Part shown: positions 41,563-52,464 of the stretch, piece after piece | Layout: the number at the start of each line of letters is the position of its first letter | How positions within the stretch are numbered: the stretch's first letter is position 1 | From: Tritrichomonas musculus | Taxonomy: Eukaryota > Parabasalia > Tritrichomonadida > Tritrichomonadidae | DNA length: 64,000 nt | Reading direction: 5' to 3' | NCBI GenBank assembly: GCA_039105265.1 | Contig: JAPFFF010000018.1 | Span: 2,294,001 to 2,358,000, forward strand | Notes under the pieces: generated by a model | Told to the model about the DNA's origin: nothing | Database searches by the model: none | Seen by the model: only the letters and a program-made list of their open reading frames with translations | Translations under genes and position numbers: made by a program

Positions 41563-42536
41563 ATACTGATTATCCAGAAATAGTTTACTCATTAAGGACG
41601 GGAATCGAACCTGTGACCCCTGATTTTTTAACATCCAATAATAAAAATAATTTACACACTTTAAAAATAAAGTTTTTAAAAAGTTATAAAATTTATCAAA
41701 AAGTTTAACTTTTATTAACTTTTTCTAATGCAAAATTTGATTTACACATTATTGGATCCAGGCGAATGAAATACAGTAGACATAAGAAAGTGGTATGAAT
41801 TGCCTTAAAACAGCGTAAATACCTAATATAATAATCCTTTAAAAAATATATGGCATAATTACTGATTTACATTAATGTTATTATTGACATGCAATATCTA
41901 TCAATATAATGTATAAAATTGGCATAAAATAAACAAACTAATCTGTATTCCGAGTTGAATATGACCAAAATGTTCTTAAAATATAAAATAGTATGTATTC
42001 CATTAGATAATGGAAGGAATTAAATTGCATATAAATCATCTATATACCAAAACCCGAGCACTCCTTCAAATATTTATGTAGTTTCTTTTGATTTTGCATG
42101 TGAATTTCGTTGCAAGAAGTAAAAGTAAGTTTATAATTTTAAAATCTTTATTTTTGAAATACTTTTTGGTCTGCCAAAAAAATGAAATATCCTTTTTTGA
42201 ACAAATGCTGAAAGGATTTATATTACTTTTATATTATTAAAAAACATTTTATAATTTTTTTGATAAAAATTATCTGATTAAAAATTATTTTTTAAAAAGA
42301 AAAATTGCAAAATTTAATTTGAATGCATTATTCAATAATTGAATATTTTATTTATTTATAAGAAAATATTTTTATCTCAATAGTTATATAGAAGATATAT
42401 GATATATAATAAAATATTTGAGATAAAATCAATACAAAAGAAATAATTCTCTCATTTTCTTTAAATTGGGGTCAGAGGTTCGATTCTCGTCAAAAAAAAA
42501 AAAAAAAGTGTGTAAATTATTTCTGGATAATCAGTA
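41563..42536. mobile_element. Fold-back element, 974 bp, with tRNA B-box-like arms
   Basis: ATACTGATTATCCAGAAAT at 41563-41581 and its exact inverse at 42518-42536 are the ends. Further in, GGAATCGAACCTGTGACCCC (41601-41620) is inverted as GGGGTCAGAGGTTCGATTC (42468-42486). These inner arms carry the tRNA T-arm/B-box core GGTTCGATTC and a preceding GGGGTCA like a tRNA variable region. No complete tRNA can be folded. The interior has no ORF and shares AAGTTTTTAAAAAGTT-type sequence with the smaller copy at 9336-9530. Confidence 0.7.
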
Positions 42537-44437
42537 TACAAAAGTAATCAAGATTCGTTATTGTTTTTTTATCATATTTATAGTTACATCAGTATAAAAT
42601 ATATTTTAAAAAACAAAAACCAGACTTTTACTTTTCACAATAAAAATTTTTTTTCAAAGGATTATATTATTCCACATTCAATTTCACAATAATTTTTCAA
42701 ACGATTTCAATGAATATTTGTCCATATACGGTTTATTTTTCATGATGAATTTAGCCTAAGAAAATAGAAAATAAAAGCTTTTCTTCAAAAAATAATATAG
42801 AAAAAACTAAAACAATAGATATAAATGAGTATGTTTATAAAAATTCACGTTCAAAATTATAAAATGTGAAATTTTTTTAACATAATTAGGCCTTATTTTT
42901 TTTACATCACAAATACTATAAACGTCTCTTTAACGTATTTTTTCGTAAAATAACGTTTTTTTGATTTGTAGTATTAATGAAACTTTTTGAATGCGAATAA
43001 ATTTTTTTTTATTTTATGAAGAGAAGGGGCAGCACTCTGCAAATCTCTATAGGATTTTTCTAAAATTATAATATTTATTTTATTAATGGACAGATAATTG
43101 GTTTTTATTATTTTTAATCTATTCCATATGGCCAATTTTGAAATATTACATATGATCATTTTGAAAAGGACATGTGAGATGAAATTTGTTTTGAAGAAGA
43201 AAAATATGAGAAATTTAACACAAAAAAGATGTATAAAAGAGTCAAAAAAAACCACATACAAATATTTGATGGAATTGTTTATTATTGAATAAAAATAAAT
43301 GGGAATGCAGTTATTTCAAATGCATTTATACAAATCTTTCCGATAAAAATTAACATATTGGAATAATTCAGTTTATTTAGATATTTATTAATAATTGCAT
43401 ATATAAATTAAATCTTTTGATTAAAAATAGTAGATATTTGATAGAGAATTCGTAATTTTGTAAAAGGGCAATAGATAAAAGCCGCCGAGTAAAATAATAC
43501 CATTATTATTAACGCTTGCTCTATAAATGATAAAAATTCAAGAGATATCTAAGAATCTTATTTTTAATTAATAATAACTAGACAAAAAAATGCTATTCTT
43601 TGAAAGCAAAACATTGTCGGTATTTTTTTAAAAAAGACTTAGTGGCTCTATTTAAAAATAAAGGCGGAGAACAGTAAAGCTTTGATAGAGATAATAATCA
43701 TTTCATCTAACATGTCATATTCAAAAAAAAAAATTCTGATATCAGAAATTTTATAAAAATTGAAAACATAAATATACAAAAATTGGCCATATGATTTGGA
43801 AGAATATTTTGGATATAATATCTTCAATCGATATTACAATATATAAAAAACCTGATATAAAATCGTATAGAAATCTAAGTCACTATCAAGATGTTAATTT
43901 TCTGAAGAAAAAGCAGTTTTTCTCTCAAAAATAAAATAACTAAACATATATATATTCATAAATATTAAATATTTTTTTACGAAATTAGTATTATTATTAT
44001 TAAATATATGTAATAGTATATAAATATAATTATCAACTCTCAAATTCTCGTATTTAATGGAAAAGCGGATTTGACACCTGAGTGAAACCCCCTCTTTATG
44101 AAGAATCAAAAATAATATTATTTAATTTGAAAAACATTATACTATTTTATCTTTTTATTTTTAAATTATTTAAAACATTTTTAATATAAAAAAATAATTG
44201 TAGATCAAGATAAAAATAAAAAACTAATATCGAGAAAATAACGTATTTACAATTGTAATTACAATTGTAATTTTTAAACGGACAAGTTGTATACAATTGT
44301 AAATACAAAAACCAAGGCTTAAACATAATTCAAATGATAAGCCCAAATCTTAATTAAAATATTTTTTTTGCTAACTGTAAATGAATAAATTAATTTTTAT
44401 TTTTTGGAAATGAGAAAATGTCTTTTTTGAATTAAAA
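42537..44437. other. Gene-free AT-rich region
   Basis: About 1.9 kb. The only structure noted is an inverted pair GTATTTACAATTGT...ACAATTGTAAATAC at about 44243-44310. Short frames on both strands lack recognisable content. Confidence 0.45.
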
Positions 44438-44931
44438 TTTCTGAGTAGACTTGTTATTTTGAGAATCGATATCAAAAACGTCACTTTTTTGCATCTGATA
44501 CTCGATTATCAGTTTAAAAATCTGATATCGAGATTATCGATTATCAAGATATCAGATATGAAATGTGATATAAAAATAATTGTAAACTTGATATCAATTA
44601 CCGAGATCTCGAGATCTCAAATTGATTTATCTTTTTTTATAATTGGTATTTGTGATTTAATAATATTTAAAAATAAATAATAGAATGTATTGATGTTTAT
44701 TTTAAGACTAAAATCAAAAAATACATTCTTTTTTATGAAATATTTGAGATTAAAATACGATCATATATTTATCAAAAAGTTTAATTGAAAATTCTGATAT
44801 CAAAAGCTGAGAAAAAAAATTCTAGATCTCTGAAATCGATCTCGAGAATCTGTGTATATTTATGTATCGATATCAAAAAGCCAATCAATTATCGATCTCG
44901 AGAATCGGAGAATAACAAGTCTATTTCTGAG
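44438..44931. mobile_element. MITE with perfect 8-bp target-site duplication
   Basis: The 478-bp element at 44446-44923 begins TAGACTTGTTATT and ends AATAACAAGTCTA (13-bp perfect TIR). It is flanked by TTTCTGAG at 44438-44445 and 44924-44931. Subterminal GAGAATCGATATC and CGATCTCGAGAATC copies continue the inverted symmetry, and the interior is unusually rich in GATATC, GAGATC and ATCGAT motifs. The 8-bp duplication fits hAT or P elements. It lies 350 bp upstream of a P-like transposase relic, but no shared ends could be shown. A TAGACTTGTTA end also occurs at 47760. Confidence 0.93.
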
Positions 44932-45278
44932 AGCTTTAAAAAATCGTTTATTTTCAATTATTTATCGATAAATGATATTTAGCTACAATATATTTTGCGA
45001 TATGTCTGTAATAAAATGACCGAAAAGTTTCGATATGTAGGCGTTGATTTAAAATTCGAATTTCGTTAACTTCTTGATAAATCGTTAGCGTATCTAATAT
45101 CGAGTTTATTGTTTGGTAAAGTTATTTTGCACTTTCTTTGTCTTTATTCGGATATTTTGCTATTTGATAAATGAGTGGTTGAACAGATGAATTCACCTAT
45201 CTAAGGTTAAATATTTTCACAGATTTACAACAAAACCAATAAAATTCAATAGGAATAATACAAGAACATTTTTCCTTC

Positions 45279-45560
45279 ATGTCCTCACCATCATTGATAC
45301 AAGAACAACAATCTTCCGTCACATCTTCACCATCATTGAAACAACAGCAACAATCTTCCGTCACATCTCCACCATCATTGATACAATAGCGACAATTTTC
45401 CTTCATGTCTTCACCATCATTGATACAAGAACAACAATCTTCCGTCACATCTTCACCATCATTGATACAAGAAATACAGCAACAATTTTCCTTCATGTCC
45501 TCACCATCATTGAAACAACAACAACAATCTTCCTTCATATCTTCGCCATCGTTGATGCAA
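45279..45560 (+). repeat. Coding tandem repeat in the transposase N-terminus
   Basis: Units encoding TSSPSLIQEQQQSS-like peptides (TCTTCACCATCATTGATACAA, 39-48 bp apart) are repeated six or seven times. The antisense strand gives a Cys-rich frame (45197-45805) that is only a shadow. Confidence 0.7.
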
Positions 45561-47416
45561 GAACAACAGAAATTTTGCATGGAACTTCCACCACCGCCAA
45601 GACAAGAACAACAACAGCAGCAGCAGAAAACTGATGCGTATGTTTCTAAATTATTGCCTAATGAGAGGATGAAATATGCTCGAAAATGTAGAGAAAACAA
45701 ACAGATTAATGAACAAAAAAATAATGCAACAAGAACAATTTCGTTAATGAAACATAGAATTGATGTTCTAGAAAAAGAAAAACTTGAGCTTAAAAAAGTG
45801 CTCAATGAACTTTTTAAAGAAAATGAAAATATATGTAATTTGCTTTGTAGAATAGAAAAAGAAGAGCAGTATGGTCCTCCTACATTAGATGAAGTGATAA
45901 TAGAAGATTTGTTAAAAAATATGCATATATCAAAATATAGGAGAACATATTCAAGTACTTTGCTATCTATTTGCTTTATTCTTCTTAGCTATTCACCCAT
46001 CACTTATAGAAAATTAACAGAATTATTGCCTTTCCCCTCAGAAAAAAACAATCAGGGAGAAGTTCAAATCTGAAATGAAGACGACAAGTGAAAATTTGTT
46101 GAATATAAATCAGTTAAAAATTATATTGCATGAATTGCATAAGTTTTACACTTCTGATGATGAAGAAGAAATAGTTGCTTCAATTGCAATTGACGCTGCT
46201 GCAATGAAGCCAACACAATCTTCGAAAAAGTCGTTTGTTGGTATCCAAGTCCAACCTTTAGATAAGAATCACAAGCCTGAGATTACCCAAGTAGTTATTA
46301 AAGGTAATGGAAGATTGGATGATGATATTTTGAATAAAACCGAAGATTTTGTAAAAGCAGGCAATGAAGAAAAGTTTAAATTTGTTTTTGTGGCGACAGA
46401 TGGAGAGAATAAGACAAACTCGTTACACAAAAATATACAAAGTTTCTTACAAGATGTAAGCTGTATTTTTGATGAAGAAATTGAGGCAATGAAACAATAT
46501 GGAATCCTGCCGATTTCAGATCCTTTACACTTACTGAAAGGAATGAAAAAACAATATTTAAAACATTTCATTCAGATGACAAAAAAAAGTAATTTAATCA
46601 ATCATAAAAATGAAAAAGATGTATTTAAACTTTCCAATTTATATCATGAGGAAGTGGAAACGTCATCTTCATTGTCATCTATGAGAGATGACTTATCTTT
46701 AATGTTGTTTAACAAAGAAAATTTGTATCTTTTAGGAACATATGGTCACTTAACAAACTTTGCATTTCAATTTATTCTTGTCTTATCAATCTAAAAATCT
46801 GTCCATTGATGCAAGAATAGAATTATTCAGATTAGCATTTTATTGTTTAAGGATAATAAATGAAAACAGTGTAGATTTTCAAAGGAAAAAGGTAAAAGAT
46901 GGATATATTGTTCGATATGTCGATGGAAACACATTTAACCGATTAAGCAACAATTTTCTTTGCTACGCTCATGCATTTAAGTATTATGGACAAAACATAC
47001 AAACATCAAGTTTAGGGACACATCCGTTGGAATTAACTTTTGGACGAATTCGGCAAGGCTCATTCGGAAACGATACCAGTGAAATGGCTATCAATATAGT
47101 AGCCAAAGGAAAAATGAGAGACCGTTTATTAAGCAATTTAGGAAAAGATCAATCAACCGTAAAAGGTAGATGTAATATAGCTGGTAGTTGCCAGTCTGAA
47201 GAATGGAATCTTGATATTCCTAACCATATAGACTACCAAGCTATTCCAATTGAGATTCTGCAAATTTGGGATAATGAAATGCAATTTGAAGATTTTTTAA
47301 ATTCTAATATTTGGAATCTTGTAGTTTTTTTGAATGAAAACTCTCCGACTTATGTACCAAGTTTATCAGCTTCTAATTCAGGTTCAAGAATTATCAGTCG
47401 CTTCCATAATTATTAA
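45279..47416 (+). pseudogene. P-element/THAP9-like transposase, broken
   Basis: Three consecutive plus-strand frames make up one transposase of about 710 codons. Part 1 (45279-46073) has an N-terminal SSVTSSPSLIQEQQ-type repeat region, a coiled coil and a PITYRKLTELLPFPSEK segment. Part 2 (46075-46794) has SIAIDAAAM, FVFVATDGENKTN and ISDPLHLLKGMKKQYL, candidates for the first two catalytic Asp and the DPxH/K motif. Part 3 (46760-47416) has GTHPLELTFGRIRQGSFGND, like the P/THAP 'LE.fFg.iR..gG.n' block with the catalytic Glu. Breaks are a TAG at about 45387 in the repeats, a +1 shift in the A7 run at 46041-46047, and another +1 shift between about 46760 and 46794. Family assignment is by motif only. 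Confidence 0.7.
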
Positions 47417-49028
47417 AACATAAATTATATATATATGTTTTAAATTATAGTACTATTTATGTTTTTTATTTTTATTTATTTTTATATTTGATGAATTTAA
47501 TTCAAATATATTTGCATTTTATTTTTTTTTATATTTTATTTTTCAGATTGAAAGAAATAATAACGATTTTTTATATTATTTTTTTTTCTCATACTTTTTC
47601 ATTTATTCATTATCTCATGATTTATAAGAAGAATAAACTATAACATTATATATATATAATATTAACTTAATAATAAAAATATATTTACACTTTATAAAAA
47701 AAAATATCGGCAATTTTTTAGTTTCCACACAAATATAGATTGTATCGTTCACCTTTGTATAGACTTGTTAAGGGAGTAGTCAGAACGGTAGACACTAAAC
47801 CGTTTATAATTTTTTCAAAATTTTGATTTCGAAAAACGATTGATTTTGAATATTTTAAATTTTTAGTTTGAATTTTTATTAAGCACAAATATAATAAAAA
47901 TTTTAATCTATTAGATTTATTTTAATTATTATTTTAAATGAGAAATTTATGTTTTTTAAAATCAGAATTGAGAACTTTACAAGATTTCCTCTCAATTTCA
48001 AATCCGTCTTTTCTCTCCAATTTCATAACAAATTTTTGAAATATTGATAAAATCATCGTTATCATATATGTATTTTCTGATAGCTAAATTTCATTGAATT
48101 TGGTGCGCTACTTTTTTCGTAACAGAAATATGATTTACTTATTTAAGTTTATTTTTTTAGAAATATAAATTCCTAATGATGATTATCAATAATCAACAGG
48201 ATATTTTATGTTTTGGAGCTTCATTTCATCAAATCATCAAAAAAAATACATATCTAATTTAATATACATTAGCCAAGTCCAACATTATTCGGCAAGAAAT
48301 TCCAATTTATACCAACCAAAAAGCCAATATATGATACTTTTATGAAATAAATGATTAATAAAATGTTTTTTATAGAAAAGTTTTAACAAAATTTTTCAAA
48401 GTTAAAAATTTGCCTATTACGATCAGCATTTGAATTTAAAAGTCATTATTTTTTTATAGTAATATCTTGTTTTCTATCGCATTAAATATATCATAATTAA
48501 TAATTTAATTTTATTATATGTTATTAAATAAAATATATTAATTATAATCATATTTGTTATAAATTCGATAGTTTCGACCCTTCTGAGTAGTCTCACTTTT
48601 ATTTATTTAAAATAAACACAAATATTAATATTAATAAATAATAAAAATGCGTATTTAATATATTTTTTTAGTATTACTCAATATTATTTATTTTGGGATG
48701 ATATATTTATATTTTATATATATAATATTATTTCTCTCAATTTTTGTGGTATATATATATTGAATAAAATCTTTGATGCCATAAAAAAATTGAATGAAAA
48801 TTTTAGATTATCATATTTGCTAAGATTTTCGGTATATTTGACTCAAACAAAAGCCTTATTCATTACCACATGCTTGTTCATCAAATATTCTATCATTTCT
48901 TATTAATTGCGCCTTTTTTAAATTTCACCCAAAATGATCAATTTGATTATTATTGCTGTTTCTGGCTGATCACTAATGCAGTTTAGGTTTTGTATAAATA
49001 AATAAAAAGAAATGAATTATTAATGAAA
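47417..49028. other. Gene-free AT-rich region between two transposase relics
   Basis: About 1.6 kb. It contains the 20-bp sequence TAGACTTGTTAAGGGAGTAG at 47760, which has a distant inverted partner at 55361-55380. Otherwise no structure is supported. Confidence 0.45.
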
Positions 49029-50357
49029 TTATTTATTCATCAATTGGCAATAAGGGACTCCAACATAATCGCCACCGTTGGATTTCATTTCACTTTTGAA
49101 GTTCTTACGTTGGATTGACTTGTTCCTTTGGAATTCAACAGTGCTTCTTTTTTCTTTTAACTTTTTCTTTTCAGTGTTGTTTGATTCAATGTTTTTTAAA
49201 TCAACATTATTCGTTTTTGCTCTGCATCTTTCACGAATTAGATAAGCGCATTCATAAGGTCTGTTGTGTTTAAGATAGCTATAGTAAACTCTTCCCTCAT
49301 AACCTTCTTTGCTCCATGGAGTATTTTTGTCTGCAATACGCGCAGTTGAGGCATGCAAAGATTCATTGGCATTAGTATTTAATGTCGGATCGACCTTATC
49401 AAAGATGCTCTGTGTATCAACCAAGAAGTCATGGAAATCTTCTCTAAGTTTCTTGTCATTCATTCCATTTTTCCATTCAAAGCACTTAACTTCTCCATGA
49501 TTACAAAAGCCATGCTTTCCAAGAACCTGATTTTCAGTATTAAGCCATTTTGCTTTCTTTGTTTCTGCATCTATTTTTTTGTCATACAATAAATTAATGA
49601 ACCAATCAGTAACATGCGTCTTTAAGCCATAAAACTTTTTTTTGTATTTAATTAATGTGAAAAACATCAATGCAGAAATACTAAATTCAATTAAGTTTCG
49701 AGCTTTCCTGTATGCTCCATTAATAAGTCGATCCCAATAGTATGGAAACCATTTTTTCCCATGGTTAGGATCTATTTTTTCTGATGCATCTGGAGCCTGA
49801 TAAGCCCATATATTTCTTGTTTTATTGTCCCTGTCATGAACGAATTTGGCAACTTTTTTACTATCAATTTGGGCCTAATTTTGTCGGATCATTTCACTCT
49901 CCATCATGTTGCTTGATCCAACAAAATCGCCATTTTTTCTTTCCTTTGTGATAACGCTGCCAGCAACAATCTTCCCAGTTTTGCAATTCATGAATGCACC
50001 ATTACACTGAGAAGAGTTGCGGCGGTGGTCGAATGCGCCATCACATGATAAAAATGATCCTTCAGTCATTTTCATTGATTCTTCTTGAATTGACTCCTTT
50101 GACAACTGAATTATGATAGAATTAACCTTTTGCTGGTGACGATAAAAGGTTGATTTTGAAGGCGATTCAACGCCTTGAGCTGCTAAAATACCTTTTGCCT
50201 TTTTATATGTAGAACCGTTCTCGTAACATGAGATAACCATCATAGTTGGATCAGCACGTGGATTAACGACTTCATTTTCATCTTTGTTCCATCTTTTTTT
50301 AGCTGCCATCTGAGCTTTTAGTCTCCTTTGCTTGCTTTTTGGTACACCACGAAACAT
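49029..50357 (-). pseudogene. Mutator-like (DDE) transposase interrupted by one in-frame TAG
   Basis: Two open segments, 49875-50357 (160 codons) and 49029-49874, lie in the same minus-strand frame and are separated only by the TAG at 49875-49877. The first holds a basic N-terminus, an HTH-like segment (GILAAQGVESPSKSTFYRHQQKV) and SCDGAFDHRRNSSQCNGAF...TGKIV. That matches the first catalytic Asp block ('xxDGxWxxRgxxSxxG...TGkv') of Mutator-like transposases. The second holds FCNHGEVKCFEWKNGM and NTNANESLHASTARIADKN, corresponding to the 'N.NESlNs..W' block with the catalytic Glu. The codon before TAG is AAT and the downstream context keeps full coding quality, so this is either a recent nonsense change (e.g. 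CAG to TAG) or readthrough. The promoter side has TTCATTTTAATG, a host-type initiator. Confidence 0.75.
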
Positions 50358-50890
50358 TAAAATGAAGCGAAAATGGAAAGAAAAATTTTCAAATATGCAT
50401 TCAATTTTTTCATTGAATTTTTTTCAATTTATATTTGTTTTATAAAGCATTCAAAATATAATTTTTTTTGTATTAATATTTGTTTTGTAGGTATTCAAAA
50501 AATGTGACTTTTATAGGGCTAGCACGAAATAATTAGCAAATCATTTGATAAAAAGATCTATTCCGAATTAGCTTCGATCAAAAAAATTATTATTGTGTGC
50601 ATTTTTTCCAAAAAAAAAATTAATTTTTCCATAAATAAAATTTTACCGCAGAAATTGTGATCAATTTTTCACAAAAAAAATTTTTTGCGAAAACGGTTTT
50701 TGGTCTAAAGTATTAACCTGTATTAATTTGAAAAAAATTTTGAGCAAAAACAATTAAATCATGTGAAAAAAAATTTAAAAATAAAAAAAAATATTGAATA
50801 AAAAAATAAAAGAAAAAGAAAATTTTAATTAATTTTGATAAAAATAATTATGATTATAATTTTCACTTGTCCTTTAAAGAGTTTTTATAT

Positions 50891-52240
50891 TTATTTTGTG
50901 ACAAAACTTATGACATTTTCGATAGATGCATCACATAATTGATCATTTAATTCACTATATTGAATATCTTTGAGAATTGGTATGATATCATATAATAATA
51001 AATTTGTTCTTAGCTCACATTCATGATGAGAATTTATAGATAAGCATATTAAAGTTTGTAAAATAAAAAGTAGATTCACTATATCTTCAAAAATAAAATC
51101 ATTTAAATGGTCACAAATTATTTGAAATAATTGAGAATCGAAAATTATTTGAGTAGATAAATTAATTTTTGGATTCAACAAATATGTCAAACACTTGATT
51201 GATATAGATTTTGTTTTTGCTGGATATTTATGATAATTTTGGATAATTTTTGTCCATAATAAATTAGAAATAGGGTTTTCATGAAGAATGTTGACTCTGA
51301 TCATAAATATTTGATAAATTGAATTTATCTTTTGATAATTGCTTGATTCTAGAATTAACCAATAGTAATTAATGTTTAATTTATGCAAAATATAATAAAT
51401 TTTCTTGTTGTTGATTTCTCCCAACCTTTTTAATATTATTAATATTAAATCAATCATTTCTTCTGAATAATAATTTGAATTCGACATTTTCATGAATTTA
51501 TCTATGATTATATCAGGAATCAAAGGTATGAATTCAACAGCATTTCTATATATTTGATATAAATATTTTAAAAATTGAATTTGTTTTTCATCAAAAATAT
51601 CAACTTTAAATCCTGTAACAATTTGTAAAATAAAATTGTTGATTTCTAACATATTATATGCATATGTCATTTGGTTTTTGGACAAAAACATAATTAATTT
51701 CAATTTTGTTGATATTTCAAATATTTCATTATTATGTAAACAAAATAAAATATATTCAGAATATTGAACAGAACTTTTGGATAATCTGATAAATTCACAA
51801 ATGCAATCAACAATCAAGGAATTTGCTTGCAAATTATTATTTTCAAATATAAACAACTTAATGGCACTTTTTTCGAGGCTAGTCAAATTGTTAAAATCAA
51901 TTAGGATATTTGATTGTAATAGATTGAATATGAAATTAATAACTATCATTTTGATGCAATTATCATGAAGTATATTGAAATCAATTAGTTTCTCCAAAAA
52001 AAGAGTAAGTATTTCAGAAAATGCTGTATTATTTTTTTCTTCATTTGGTGTTGTTATTATTAATTTCATAAGAGAAACAATTGAACTTTCAAAGACATCC
52101 CTGATGCCAAGATCAAGACTGTTGAGTGTTAATGCAATTTGTTCTTTAATTAACTGGGTATGGTCAATATTTGTAATGAAATCAATTTCGCTTGTAAACA
52201 TATCGGTTTGTCTATGTTTAGCATCAAATGGTTTATACAT
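50891..52240 (-). CDS. Armadillo-like helical repeat protein in the TIR element
   Basis: The 449-residue protein consists throughout of short amphipathic helices rich in Leu, Ile, Asn and Lys (for example SLMKLIITTPNEEKNNTAFSEILTLFLEKL and TKSISIKCLTYLLNPKINLS). This is the periodicity of ARM/HEAT-like solenoids such as importin-alpha relatives. The N-terminus (MYKPFDAKHRQTDMF) is basic and could mimic an importin-binding segment. No catalytic motif is seen. The ATG at 52238-52240 is preceded on its strand by ATCATTTTTTATC, a host-type initiator. Its divergent neighbour, about 225 bp from ATG to ATG, is the USP gene. Codon usage is more AT-rich than the host genes around 26-28 kb. Confidence 0.7.
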   Translation of the reverse strand: MYKPFDAKHRQTDMFTSEIDFITNIDHTQLIKEQIALTLNSLDLGIRDVFESSIVSLMKLIITTPNEEKNNTAFSEILTLFLEKLIDFNILHDNCIKMIVINFIFNLLQSNILIDFNNLTSLEKSAIKLFIFENNNLQANSLIVDCICEFIRLSKSSVQYSEYILFCLHNNEIFEISTKLKLIMFLSKNQMTYAYNMLEINNFILQIVTGFKVDIFDEKQIQFLKYLYQIYRNAVEFIPLIPDIIIDKFMKMSNSNYYSEEMIDLILIILKRLGEINNKKIYYILHKLNINYYWLILESSNYQKINSIYQIFMIRVNILHENPISNLLWTKIIQNYHKYPAKTKSISIKCLTYLLNPKINLSTQIIFDSQLFQIICDHLNDFIFEDIVNLLFILQTLICLSINSHHECELRTNLLLYDIIPILKDIQYSELNDQLCDASIENVISFVTK

Positions 52241-52451
52241 GATAAAAAATGATTATTTTCAGTTAACTTCTAAATTGAATTGTCGGAAATTACTTTTAAG
52301 TTTTTTGTTATGCATTGAAATTTCAATGAAACTGTGACAGCTAAAATTTTTTTAAAATTTTCCAAAATTTTTTAAAAATTTTTTTAAAAATTTTGCCAAA
52401 ATTTTGTTCAATGAATTGTTTTTTATTCTTATTCTTATTTTATTTTTCACC

Positions 52452-52464
52452 TCATTTTTTTAAA
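52452..52464 (+). promoter_or_regulatory. Initiator-like core promoter of the USP gene
   Basis: TCATTTTTTTAAA directly precedes the ATG at 52465, giving a 5' UTR of about 11 nt. It supports 52465 rather than the upstream ATG at 52411 as the start. Confidence 0.5.

Noticed and set aside
42440-42500. A tRNA gene on the plus strand
   Set aside because: Only GGGGTCAGAGGTTCGATTC is tRNA-like; upstream sequence cannot form the other arms.
43098-44109. Short frames on both strands at 43-44 kb
   Set aside because: They overlap each other, have AT-driven composition and no recognisable motif.
45197-45805. Minus-strand Cys-rich frame (CCCCFNDGEDMKEDCC pattern)
   Set aside because: It is antisense to the transposase's SSPSLIQEQQ repeats; Gln/Ser codons read backwards give Cys and Gly, and no initiator or domain supports it.
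46041-46047. Programmed -1 frameshifting at A AAA AAC in the P-like transposase
   Set aside because: The required change is +1, not -1, and two further lesions exist, so decay or an indel is the better explanation.
52393-52464. N-terminal extension of the USP with a signal-like hydrophobic run
   Set aside because: The first codon is TTG. The ATG at 52411 has no initiator, while TCATTTTT sits just before the ATG at 52465.
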